A DNA stretch of 7,064 nucleotides from a bacterium (GTDB lineage: Bacteria > Pseudomonadota > Alphaproteobacteria > Caulobacterales > Hyphomonadaceae): assembly GCA_030824255.1 (NCBI GenBank), contig JAVBYB010000573.1, forward strand, positions 1-7,064, read 5' to 3'. The notes under the pieces are model-generated. The model was not told the DNA's origin. It was given only the letters and a program-made list of their open reading frames with translations, and ran no database searches. Below, piece by piece: positions 1 to 6,145 of the stretch. Position numbers and translations under genes: made by a program. The first letter of the stretch is position 1. Each line of letters begins with the position of its first letter.

Positions 1-883
1 TGATCCGTTCACCCAGTCCGACCTCGTGCCCGGACCGGAAGAATTCAACGTGGTGAAATCGCAGCTGGCGCGCCTCGGCAGCCAGTGCCGCATCTTCGCG
101 CCCATGTACCGCCAGTTCTCGCTCGGCGCCCTGCGCGCCCGCATGTCCGGCGGCGGCGAAGTACCCGTGCGCGGCACGCCCGTCGACGCCAACAACGACG
201 TCGATGACGCGTGGGCCTGGTATCTCGCCAACGAGAACAAGGGACGCGGCGTCGTCATCCTCGGCCATTCCCAGGGCTCAGGCCAGATCATGCGCCTGAT
301 CGCCGACAAGGTGGACGGCAAGCCGGATCAGGCAAAGCTCGTCTCCGCCATCGTGATGGGCTTCGCCCTGCATGTGCCGAAGGGCCAGGATGTCGGCGGC
401 ACGTTCAAGAGCATTCCGGTGTGCAAGACCGCCTCGCAGACCGGCTGCGCCATCTCCTTCTCCTCATTCCGCTCCAACATCCCGCCTGCCCCCAACGCGA
501 TGTTCGGCGCGGGCCGCGAAAACCTCGAAGCCGTGTGCACCAATCCGGCGGCGATCGGCGGCGGCAAGGCGGAAGCGAATGCCTACTGGTCGACGGCCGA
601 CAAGACATGGGCGACAGGCAAGCAGATCACCACGCCCTTCGTGAAGACGCCGGGCCTCACCACGACGGAGTGCGTGCGCGAGGGCAATCACCACTACCTG
701 AAAGTCACCTTCAACGCCGATCCGCAGGACGCGCGTATCGACGATCCGGGCACGGACGTTGTCGCACAAGGCAAGCCGGACCCTGCATGGGGGCTGCACC
801 TCAACGACGCCAACATCGCAATGGGCGATCTTGTCGCCGTCGTTGGTAAACAGGCGGCCGCGTGGAAATCCACGCATCCCTGA
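1..883 (+). CDS. DUF3089 family alpha/beta-hydrolase, 5'-truncated by window edge
   Basis: The frame is open from base 2 and reads DPFTQSDLV before a GTG at 26, so the true start lies left of the window; 293 codons are visible, ending at TGA 881-883. The visible part matches the DUF3089 layout: a 'RIFAPMYRQ' segment, a helix before the core ending 'WYLANENKGRG', the nucleophile elbow GHSQGS (Ser codon 269-271), and a C-terminal 'WGLHLND' segment whose His (797-799) is the likely catalytic base. Family members are Ser-hydrolase-like proteins, often exported, and their substrate is mostly unknown. The missing N-terminus, perhaps about 100 residues, should carry any signal peptide and the first core strand. 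Several cysteines in the middle (for example around 421-447 and 535-537) could form disulfides, which would fit an exported protein; that is inference. The gene ends 19 bp before a strong terminator, so it is the last gene of its transcript. The family call is firm; the biochemical role is not. Confidence 0.86.
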   Translation, partial: DPFTQSDLVPGPEEFNVVKSQLARLGSQCRIFAPMYRQFSLGALRARMSGGGEVPVRGTPVDANNDVDDAWAWYLANENKGRGVVILGHSQGSGQIMRLIADKVDGKPDQAKLVSAIVMGFALHVPKGQDVGGTFKSIPVCKTASQTGCAISFSSFRSNIPPAPNAMFGAGRENLEAVCTNPAAIGGGKAEANAYWSTADKTWATGKQITTPFVKTPGLTTTECVREGNHHYLKVTFNADPQDARIDDPGTDVVAQGKPDPAWGLHLNDANIAMGDLVAVVGKQAAAWKSTHP

Positions 884-902
884 CCTTGCTGCACGGATCG
901 CA

Positions 903-932
903 AAGGCCCCGGCGCGCAAACGCCGGGGCCTT
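903..932 (+). terminator. Intrinsic terminator after the DUF3089 gene
   Basis: A perfect 12-bp GC-rich stem (AAGGCCCCGGCG at 903-914 with its exact complement at 921-932) encloses a 6-nt loop (CGCAAA) and is followed by TTCTGCTTTT. It begins 19 bp after the hydrolase stop codon. The A residues on the 5' side are too few to make it a convincing terminator for the opposite strand. It should insulate the receiver gene from upstream transcription. Confidence 0.9.
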
Positions 933-992
933 CTGCTTTTGGGGAGGGCAAACGCATCTGATGGTTAGCGACACCCGCTCAATTTGCCTGTG

Positions 993-1013
993 CGCCCTTA
1001 CACGCCCTTAGGG
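993..1013. promoter_or_regulatory. Tandem CGCCCTTA repeat upstream of the receiver gene
   Basis: The 8-mer CGCCCTTA occurs at 993-1000 and again at 1003-1010, a period of 10 bp or about one helical turn. The second copy continues into the small palindrome CCCTTAGGG (1005-1013). It sits 55-75 bp before the preferred ATG of the receiver gene and downstream of the terminator, where a promoter or operator is expected. A TTGCCT at 984-989 could serve as a -35 element, but I see no good -10 hexamer at the right spacing. Regulatory function is inference from position and repetition. Confidence 0.3.
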
Positions 1014-1067
1014 TGACGGGACGAGAGTCGCGCACATCGGGGAGTGTCGGGGACGTGGTGGGAACTC

Positions 1068-1619
1068 ATGCGCTCGCAAAAGGCTCGACTAAACGACTGG
1101 CTGTTCAAGGACGAGGACGCACCCGGCACGATCGAGGCGGCCCAGCAACCCTTCGACACGTTCGGACCGATGAGCGAGCTGCGCCGCGTCGTCCAGCAAT
1201 CCCGCACGCCCATGCAACAGGGCGCGCACGATTGCGCACGCATACTCGTTGCTGAATCCGACCCCTATCATCGCCGCGTCCTGCGCGTGCTGCTGGCCAA
1301 TCCCGGCATCTCGGCCATCGAGGTGGAGGACGGACAGTCCGCTGTAGACCTGCTGTCGCTGCGCTCGTTCGACATGATCCTGCTCGGCATGAACCTGCCG
1401 ATCATGACCGGTCCCGATGTCGTGCGCTGGGTGCGCCGCAGCCAGACGCCGTGGTGTGACATCCCGATCCTCGGCCTGATCGGCGGCGAGGACCGCGATA
1501 TCGTCGGCCGCCTGATGTCATGGGGCATGACGGACTGGACGCCCAAGCCGATCGCGCGCCAGCATCTCGGCGACAAGCTCGTCGGCCTGATGCCCAACCT
1601 CGCACGCGCCGGGCTCTAG
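1068..1619 (+). CDS. Orphan receiver-domain protein lacking the phospho-acceptor Asp
   Basis: The protein has 183 residues if started at ATG 1068. The in-frame GTG at 1044 has its GGGGA directly abutting the start codon, whereas GGGA (1060-1063) lies 4 nt before the ATG. Residues 1-57 are an N-terminal extension without a recognised domain. Residues 58-178 follow the CheY-like receiver pattern: 'RILVAESDPYHRRVLRVLL', then 'FDMILLGMNLPIMTG', then 'IPILGLIGG', then 'DWTPKPI'. The conserved Lys (K160) with its Pro is present. The phospho-acceptor position is Gly107 (codon GGC at 1386-1388) instead of Asp, one of the two metal-binding acidic positions is Ser64 (E63 remains), and the usual Thr/Ser switch residue is Ile138. 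Phosphorylation by a histidine kinase is therefore unlikely; a protein-protein interaction role is inferred. No kinase or output domain is adjacent. It converges on the GST gene with an 8-bp gap. Confidence 0.88.
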   Translation: MRSQKARLNDWLFKDEDAPGTIEAAQQPFDTFGPMSELRRVVQQSRTPMQQGAHDCARILVAESDPYHRRVLRVLLANPGISAIEVEDGQSAVDLLSLRSFDMILLGMNLPIMTGPDVVRWVRRSQTPWCDIPILGLIGGEDRDIVGRLMSWGMTDWTPKPIARQHLGDKLVGLMPNLARAGL

Positions 1620-1627
1620 CGCCCGTC

Positions 1628-2284
1628 TCAGAACTCGATGTCGAGTTCCTCGATCTCGAGCGGTTCGGCCTTGGCTTCCTCGATCCATTGCTGCATCGGC
1701 GCCCAGGCCATGATGTGATCGCGGTACTGTGCGGCCCTGCCATCCAGCGCCACGTCATAGGTAACGAAGCGCGAGCAGACCGGCGCGTACATCGCATCAG
1801 CCAGCGTCGGCTTGTCGCCGAACAGGAACGGACCGCCATACTGGTCGAGGCATTCGCCCCAGATCGTCAGCACACGGCGGACATCGCCCTTGGCCCCCGT
1901 GAACACACGGAAGCCGGGATAACGGGCCCGCACGTTCATCGGCAGGGCCGAGCGCATGTTGTAGAAGCCGCCATGCATCTCGCCGATGATCGACCGGGCA
2001 TGCGCCCGCGCCATCCGCTCCAGCGGCAGAAGGCCGCGCTTGGGGAACTCCTCGTCGAGGTATTCGGCGATGGCGAATGTGTCCCACACGCTCGCGCCCT
2101 TGTGCTCCAGACGGGGCGTCAGCACCGTCGGACTGAGCAAAAGCAGCTCCGCCTTGGCCGCCGCATCGTCCGTCGGCACGCTTTCAACCTCGACGTCGAG
2201 TCCGGCCAATTGGCAGGAAAGCCAGGCCCGGAGCGACCAGGAGGAGTAATTTCTGCTCGAAATGGTTAGTTTTGCGCCCGCCAT
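1628..2284 (-). CDS. Glutathione S-transferase family protein
   Basis: This is a 218-residue cytosolic GST, the usual length for the family. The thioredoxin-like N-terminal domain (about 1-80) opens with 'SSRNYSSWSLRAWL'; Ser14 or Ser15 is the likely glutathione-activating residue. Thr56-Pro57 supplies the conserved cis-Pro before the third strand, and 'VWDTFAIAEYL' (66-76) holds the glutathione-binding Asp/Thr pair. The helical C-terminal domain contains 'FGDKPTLADAMYAPV' (155-169), the family's N-capping segment. The NYSSWSLR opening is typical of an uncharacterised bacterial GST subgroup; the substrate cannot be read from sequence. ATG 2284 is chosen because AAGGAAA lies 8-9 nt upstream on the minus strand; an in-frame TTG at 2320 would add 12 residues outside the family consensus. 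It is divergent from phaZ with a 128-bp shared upstream region. Conjugation of electrophiles or peroxide defence is the family role. Confidence 0.92.
   Translation of the reverse strand: MAGAKLTISSRNYSSWSLRAWLSCQLAGLDVEVESVPTDDAAAKAELLLLSPTVLTPRLEHKGASVWDTFAIAEYLDEEFPKRGLLPLERMARAHARSIIGEMHGGFYNMRSALPMNVRARYPGFRVFTGAKGDVRRVLTIWGECLDQYGGPFLFGDKPTLADAMYAPVCSRFVTYDVALDGRAAQYRDHIMAWAPMQQWIEEAKAEPLEIEELDIEF
1631..1648. repeat. Tight inverted repeat at the receiver/GST convergent junction
   Basis: GAACTCGA (1631-1638) and TCGAGTTC (1641-1648) are exact complements separated by 2 bp. The repeat lies inside the last codons of the GST gene and 12 bp past the receiver stop codon. It could form a 3'-end hairpin for the receiver transcript (the loop would have to open the innermost pairs). 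There is no T tract on either side, so it is not a typical intrinsic terminator. It may simply reflect the GST codons for its acidic C-terminus. Confidence 0.35.
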
Positions 2285-2412
2285 GACGGCACTTTCCTTG
2301 CCCTTAATCTCGTTATGCAATGGTATGTCGCAGTGCAGTCGATGCGAAACTAGGCTTCGTTAAGGAAGTCAGACAGGTCGCACATCTGCCTAAGAATAGA
2401 GCGCACCAAGGT

Positions 2413-3627
2413 ATGTTGTACCACATTTACGAGGCCCAGATGCAGGCTTCGGCGCCATTTCGCGCCGCCGCGCTGGCTGCTTTGCAAATGCGGCCCGCCC
2501 TGAACGGAGCGGCAGACTCCCCGTTCGGCCGCCAACTTATGGCCACGCTCGAAATGGCGACACGCGCCAAGCTGACGCACGAGTCGCTGCCCTTCGGCAT
2601 CGAGTCGGTGATGGTGGAAGGCAAGGAAGCCTTCATCCACGAAGAGACCGCCTTCGACCTGCCCTTCGGCCGCCTGCTGCATTTCAAGAAGGACATCGAC
2701 GTCGCCCAGCCGAAGGTGATGATCGTCGCTCCCCTCTCCGGCCACTTCGCCACGCTGTTGCGCAACACCGTGAAGACGATGCTGCAGGATCATGACATCT
2801 ACATCACGGACTGGAAGAACGCCCGCAACGTGCCCCTCGCCATGGGCCGCTTCGGCTTCGAGGAATATGTCGACTACCTGATCAAGTTCCTCGAACACCT
2901 CGGCCCCGGCGCGCATGTCGTCGCCGTGTGCCAGCCCTGCGTGCAGGCCATGGTCGCCACCGCCGTAATGGCTGAACAGAAACATCCGTGCGAGCCGCGC
3001 TCGCTCACCCTGATGGCCGGGCCGATCGACTGCCGCATCAATCCGACCCAGGTGAACAAGCTCGCCACCGACAACCCGATCGAGTGGTTCCGCAACAACC
3101 TGATTTCAACGGTGCCCTTCCCGCTTCCGGGCTGGGGGCGCCGCGTCTATCCGGGCTTCATGCAGCTCGCGGCATTCGTGTCGATGAACCCCGAGCGCCA
3201 TCTCGACGCCCACAAGAACCTTTTCCGGCACCTCGTCGAAGGCGAGGCCGACGAAGCCGAGAAGATCAAGACGTTCTACGATGAGTACTTCGCCGTGCTC
3301 GATCTCTCGGAGGACTTCTATCTCGAGACGGTCGCCTGGGTGTTCCAGGAGATGCGCCTGCCGCTGGGCCGGCTGAAGCATCACGGCAAGCCGGTGGACT
3401 GCTCGAAGATCACGCGCACCGCCCTTCTCACCGTCGAAGGTGAACGCGACGATATCTGCGCTGTCGGCCAGACTGCCGCCGCCCATGAGCTGACGCCGAA
3501 ACTGCGGCCGCACCTGCGTTCACACCACCTGCAGCCGGGTGTCGGCCATTACGGCGTGTTCTCGGGCCGCAAGTGGGACAACCAGATCTATCCCACAGTG
3601 CGCTCCGTCATCCTCTCGACGGAATAG
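2413..3627 (+). CDS. phaZ: Intracellular polyhydroxybutyrate depolymerase PhaZ
   Basis: The 404-residue product matches the intracellular PHB depolymerase family (Ralstonia eutropha PhaZ type, about 420 residues) along its whole length. It hydrolyses amorphous PHB granules in the cytoplasm to hydroxybutyrate units. The N-terminus MLYHIYEAQ is the family start. Conserved blocks are 'APLSGHFATLLRNTV' (106-120), 'DIYITDWKNAR' (128-138), the nucleophile segment AVCQPC with Cys173, 'LMAGPIDCRINPTQVN' (200-215), 'RRVYPGFMQ' (243-251), 'TVEGERDDI' with Asp346 or Asp347 as the acid, and 'GVGHYGVFSGR' with His379 as the base. These correspond to the Cys-Asp-His triad described for the Ralstonia enzyme. 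The frame is open further upstream to an ATG at 2320 (31 extra residues), but the family N-terminus supports 2413, although its Shine-Dalgarno (AAGG at 2408-2411) is very close. The gene is followed 28 bp later by an unknown gene in the same direction. No PHB synthase or phasin gene is in view. Confidence 0.94.
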   Translation: MLYHIYEAQMQASAPFRAAALAALQMRPALNGAADSPFGRQLMATLEMATRAKLTHESLPFGIESVMVEGKEAFIHEETAFDLPFGRLLHFKKDIDVAQPKVMIVAPLSGHFATLLRNTVKTMLQDHDIYITDWKNARNVPLAMGRFGFEEYVDYLIKFLEHLGPGAHVVAVCQPCVQAMVATAVMAEQKHPCEPRSLTLMAGPIDCRINPTQVNKLATDNPIEWFRNNLISTVPFPLPGWGRRVYPGFMQLAAFVSMNPERHLDAHKNLFRHLVEGEADEAEKIKTFYDEYFAVLDLSEDFYLETVAWVFQEMRLPLGRLKHHGKPVDCSKITRTALLTVEGERDDICAVGQTAAAHELTPKLRPHLRSHHLQPGVGHYGVFSGRKWDNQIYPTVRSVILSTE

Positions 3628-3655
3628 TCCGCGCGCCAGCGCCAGCCTCGCCACC

Positions 3656-4171
3656 ATGACGCTTTACCGGCACATCCATCCTGAGCTGACACGCGAGCAG
3701 CAGGAGAACTTTGTCACGCTCGCGCGGCATCTCGTGCTGACCGTGGAAGACAGGACGCGGGACCACGCCGGGTTCGACATGGCTTGCACAGCCCTCGACC
3801 TCTCCACCGGCGATGATCTGCAGCCCGATCAGGTCGCCAGCCATTCCGGCCCGCTGACATGCAGCCTGCTGGGCCACGGCCCCCGCGCCGGCCTGAAGGC
3901 CTTGCCCGGCGAGACGTGGCAAGACTATCAGGCCCGCATTCTGGGCGCGGCCTTCGACAGCCCGCTTGAGGACTGGCTCACATCATCGCTCTGGCGCGCG
4001 ACCGACAACACCGCCATCGGCGCCGCCATGCGTCTCATGTACGTGCTGGACTATGGCGTCCCCGGCGATTGGGAATTGATCCGCAGCGGCCAGGCTGAGT
4101 CCGATTACACAGGAAACGGCTTCCTCTGGGATCGCATCGGACTGATGCCTCCCGCCAAACCCTGGCGCTGA
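3656..4171 (+). CDS. Unrecognised 171-residue protein downstream of phaZ
   Basis: I do not recognise this family. ATG 3656 follows the phaZ stop by 28 bp; the reading frame stays open upstream into phaZ, but that part reads as low-complexity shadow, while a normal composition begins at MTLYRHIHPELTREQQ. The protein is acidic, soluble-looking, without a signal peptide or membrane segment. It looks alpha-helical at the start, has a middle stretch rich in Gly/Pro/Leu ('SGPLTCSLLGHGPRAG'), and ends in a Trp-containing segment ('FLWDRIGLMPP'). Histidine, aspartate and cysteine are present but form no known metal or catalytic motif. There is no clear Shine-Dalgarno before the ATG, which fits translation after readthrough from phaZ. 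Coding is supported by G/C-rich third positions and by filling the space exactly up to the convergent neighbour (5-bp gap). A role with PHB breakdown is only guilt by association. Confidence 0.75.
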   Translation: MTLYRHIHPELTREQQENFVTLARHLVLTVEDRTRDHAGFDMACTALDLSTGDDLQPDQVASHSGPLTCSLLGHGPRAGLKALPGETWQDYQARILGAAFDSPLEDWLTSSLWRATDNTAIGAAMRLMYVLDYGVPGDWELIRSGQAESDYTGNGFLWDRIGLMPPAKPWR

Positions 4172-4176
4172 CCAGC

Positions 4177-4731
4177 CTAGACCGGCCGCCGCGTCTCCCG
4201 GATTGTCACGCCTTGCGCCCCTGCATCCCGCAGCAGCGTCATCAGCGCCCAGAACGCATCCGGCGATGCCGTTCCGAAATCGACATGCAGCAGGCCGGGC
4301 TCCATCGACAGGGCGTGGATCACATCCACGCCGCCGCCTGCTCCGGGCGATCGCTTGTCGTCGGGATCGAACCAGTGATCGAACCAGGGCGCCAGAGCGC
4401 CTGCAAGATCGCCGGGCGCATCGTGCACGATGCCGACATCGTCCCACACGATCTGCTCCATGCGGACCTGCATCATCCCCGCGGCGCCATTGATCGGCGT
4501 GTCCAGCCGCACGCGCCGGTCGGGGTTCAGCTCTGTCGCCAGCGACTTGCCCTGATCCTGACCAATGAAATCGACACGGTAGAGGCCACGGAACAGGGTG
4601 GGATCCTCGGACCGCTCAATCGTCACTTCGGCATGGCCCCCGCCGACCTGCCGGGAGGCCTTCACGACAAACTGCGCGAATTCCTCCAGATAGGTTTTCC
4701 GGGCGAGTTCGACGACGTCGTTTCCATTCAT
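4177..4731 (-). CDS. Unrecognised 184-residue protein
   Basis: I do not recognise the family. The product starts at ATG 4731 (MNGNDVVELARKTY) and ends at TAG 4177-4179. It is acidic and soluble-looking, with no signal peptide or membrane segment. The N-terminal half has alternating strand-like stretches ('HAEVTIERSEDPTLFRGLYR', 'RVDFIGQD'), the middle holds a Trp/Asp-rich patch ('APWFDHWFDPDDKRSPG', about 116-132), and the C-terminal part reads like a strand-helix-strand unit ('LLHVDFGTAS', 'FWALMTLLRDAGAQGVTIRE'). This could be a compact alpha/beta fold, but no catalytic motif stands out. The Shine-Dalgarno is weak. It lies 64 bp downstream of the DUF3833 lipoprotein gene on the same strand, so it may be read from the same promoter unless the imperfect hairpin at 4768-4790 terminates. 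It converges on the 171-codon gene with 5 bp between stops. Confidence 0.75.
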   Translation of the reverse strand: MNGNDVVELARKTYLEEFAQFVVKASRQVGGGHAEVTIERSEDPTLFRGLYRVDFIGQDQGKSLATELNPDRRVRLDTPINGAAGMMQVRMEQIVWDDVGIVHDAPGDLAGALAPWFDHWFDPDDKRSPGAGGGVDVIHALSMEPGLLHVDFGTASPDAFWALMTLLRDAGAQGVTIRETRRPV

Positions 4732-4763
4732 GGGCCGGACTCTAGCCGCCCACGAACGATGGC

Positions 4764-4790
4764 AAAAGGCCTGTGTCGAAACAGTGGGCC
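4764..4790 (-). terminator. Imperfect hairpin plus T4 after the DUF3833 gene (weak terminator candidate)
   Basis: On the minus strand, the transcript leaving the DUF3833 stop codon reads GGC, a 3-nt bulge, CTGT, a 6-nt loop, ACAG, GCC and then TTTT. Plus-strand positions are 4788-4790, 4781-4784, 4771-4774 and 4768-4770, with the T run complementary to 4764-4767. The stem is short and bulged, so termination would be partial at best. It may attenuate expression of the downstream 184-codon gene. Confidence 0.3.
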
Positions 4791-4795
4791 GCGAC

Positions 4796-5326
4796 CTATC
4801 TGGCCGGCTTTATCTCCAGCTCCACGCCAGCCACGCTGAAGCCCCACCAGCCAACGCTGGCATTGTTCAGCACGACGCCATCGGCGCGCTTCACCATCAC
4901 ATCCTGGAAATGCACCTGCATGCCCGGCGAACCGTCCTCGTTGGGCAGTACGACATCATAGGCGAGACGGAAGGCCTTGCCGTCCTGCCAGCCCTTGGCC
5001 TCGCCCACGACATCCTCGCGCGTGCCCGACCAGGTGCCGTCGGCCTGCCGGGTCAGCACCCAGGTCTTCTGGTCCTTCTCGCCGTCATCGTATTCGAACC
5101 GTTCCGCGAGCGTGAACCTGTCACCGGCCAGCGTTCCGGTCATGTAGGCGGTGAAGGCGCGCTTGACGCCGTTGATCGCTGAAAACTGCCCACGGGCGAC
5201 AGTTTCGCCGGCAAGGTCCCGCTCGATGGCGAAGGCTTCCGGTCCGGTGTCCTTGGGCGTCCCCGGCGCGAGCGCGCAGGCGGCAAAGGCAAGAAGGGAC
5301 GCAACGACGATGGCAATGCGGCGCAT
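4796..5326 (-). CDS. DUF3833 family lipoprotein
   Basis: The 176-residue product matches DUF3833 in length and pattern. ATG 5326 is chosen because GGGAG lies 6 nt upstream on the minus strand; the open frame continues upstream to 5422 but that part has no family likeness. Residues 1-16 are a lipoprotein signal: MRRIAIVVAS, then a hydrophobic stretch ending LLAFAA before Cys17, which would be lipidated (the -3 residue is Phe, tolerated but not ideal). The mature part carries the family landmarks 'ETVARGQF', 'FTAYMTGTLAGDRFTLAERF', 'YDDGE' (79-83), 'WVLTRQADGTWSG' and 'DVVGEAKG'. The fold is probably a lipocalin-like beta barrel facing the periplasm; the function of the family is not established, so membrane anchoring is the main inference. 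A minus-strand terminator (5381-5402) separates it from the upstream PAQR gene, so it should have its own promoter in the roughly 50 bp between, where I cannot identify clear boxes. Confidence 0.88.
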   Translation of the reverse strand: MRRIAIVVASLLAFAACALAPGTPKDTGPEAFAIERDLAGETVARGQFSAINGVKRAFTAYMTGTLAGDRFTLAERFEYDDGEKDQKTWVLTRQADGTWSGTREDVVGEAKGWQDGKAFRLAYDVVLPNEDGSPGMQVHFQDVMVKRADGVVLNNASVGWWGFSVAGVELEIKPAR

Positions 5327-5380
5327 GGGAAACTCCCGTTTTCGGGCTGTACGCAGGATTGGCAGGTCTGGATGCGAAAA

Positions 5381-5402
5381 GGCCCGGCACAATGGCCGGG
5401 CC
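5381..5402 (-). terminator. Intrinsic terminator after the PAQR/hemolysin III gene
   Basis: GGCCCGGC (5381-5388) and GCCGGGCC (5395-5402) form a perfect 8-bp stem with a 6-nt loop. On the minus strand the second arm is followed by TTTT (complement of 5377-5380), the classic intrinsic pattern. It starts 41 nt beyond the PAQR stop codon and ends before the DUF3833 gene, so it separates these two minus-strand genes. Confidence 0.82.
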
Positions 5403-5443
5403 CTGGAATTTATCGAATACATTCAGGCTCAACTGCTTCAGCT

Positions 5444-6145
5444 TCAGGCCGAAACCACGCTCGCCACATCCATGTAGATCACGGCGAAGTGGCAGGACGC
5501 CGCCGCAATGACAAACCCATGCCAGATCGCCGAGTTGAACGGCAGTTTCTTGTTCACGTGGAAGATGACGCCCACCGTGTAGAGGACGCCGCCCGCTGCC
5601 AGCAGGCCAAGGCCCAGCGGCGACAGGTTGTGAATCAGCTGGTCGAACACCGTCAGCACGGCCCAGCCGAGCGTCAGGTACATGCCGATATAGACCTTGG
5701 GGGCTTTCCAGCGGGTCAGAAGGTTCATCGCCACGCCCGCCAGCGCGACAAGCCAGACCAGCCCCAGCACGGTCCAGGCCAGCGGTCCATCAAGCTTTGC
5801 CAGCATGAAGGGCGTGTAGGAGGCCGCGATCATGATGAAGATGCCTGCGAGGTCGATCCGCTCCAGGGCGTGGGCCAGTTTCTGGTTCGTGTTGGAATTG
5901 CACAGCGCCGAAGCGCCCAGCATGGCCAGAAGGCCCGCCGAATAGACCACCAGCGCGGCAGTCAGTTTCACGCTGCCCGATTGCGCGGCGGTCACGACGA
6001 GGAGGATACAGCCGGCAACCGCCATCACGAGGCCGACGACGTGAACAATCACGTCGGCGAGCCATTCCTCGCGGCGAACCTGCGGATACCAGTAGGCGGC
6101 GACCGCCTCGGCTTGCGTTTTGGAGAGTGACACTTGTTTGCTCAT
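5444..6145 (-). CDS. PAQR / hemolysin III (TrhA) family seven-helix membrane protein
   Basis: The 233-residue product has about seven hydrophobic helices (roughly 30-54, 62-78, 99-115, 122-142, 152-172, 176-196 and 208-230). Family signatures visible are 'SALCN' (79-83), 'RIDLAGIFIMIAASYTPF' (96-113) with Asp98, 'FHVNKKLPF' (195-203) and 'IWHGFVIAAASCHF' (207-220). Family members sit in the inner membrane; bacterial TrhA proteins are related to eukaryotic adiponectin receptors and have been linked to membrane homeostasis, while the 'hemolysin' name is historical. Two positions usually occupied by metal-binding histidines differ here: Asn83 in the S-x3-H motif and Ser205 at the first place of the H-x3-H motif; His209 and Asp98 remain. 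The start is ATG 6145, with a GGGCGGA-like purine stretch about 6 nt upstream on the minus strand. It is divergent from the MgtC-like gene and has its own terminator, so it is probably a single-gene transcript. Confidence 0.9.
   Translation of the reverse strand: MSKQVSLSKTQAEAVAAYWYPQVRREEWLADVIVHVVGLVMAVAGCILLVVTAAQSGSVKLTAALVVYSAGLLAMLGASALCNSNTNQKLAHALERIDLAGIFIMIAASYTPFMLAKLDGPLAWTVLGLVWLVALAGVAMNLLTRWKAPKVYIGMYLTLGWAVLTVFDQLIHNLSPLGLGLLAAGGVLYTVGVIFHVNKKLPFNSAIWHGFVIAAASCHFAVIYMDVASVVSA

Noticed and set aside
464..919. Long minus-strand open frames antisense to the DUF3089 gene
   Set aside because: They are shadows of a GC-rich gene: Arg/Ala-rich translations with no family likeness, opposite a clear hydrolase frame.
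2298..2326. TTGCCC-17-TGGTAT as a phaZ promoter
   Set aside because: The spacing is right, but the -10 hexamer matches the consensus at only three of six positions; not strong enough to annotate.
2350..2985. 211-codon minus-strand open frame opposite phaZ
   Set aside because: It overlaps the phaZ coding region and translates to a His/Val/Glu-rich sequence typical of an antisense shadow.
5335..5346. CCCG-TTTT-CGGG hairpin overlapping the DUF3833 ribosome binding site
   Set aside because: Only 4 bp of stem; too small to argue for a riboswitch or RNA switch without conservation data.
903..5402. Similar AAGGCCC-CGG stems at 903-932 and 5381-5402 as a dispersed repeat family
   Set aside because: Each is explained as an ordinary intrinsic terminator; the likeness is limited to the GC stem and does not extend into flanking sequence.
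5372..6130. 252-codon plus-strand open frame across the PAQR gene
   Set aside because: Its translation is rich in His, Gln and Arg without motifs, while the opposite strand encodes a clear seven-helix membrane protein.
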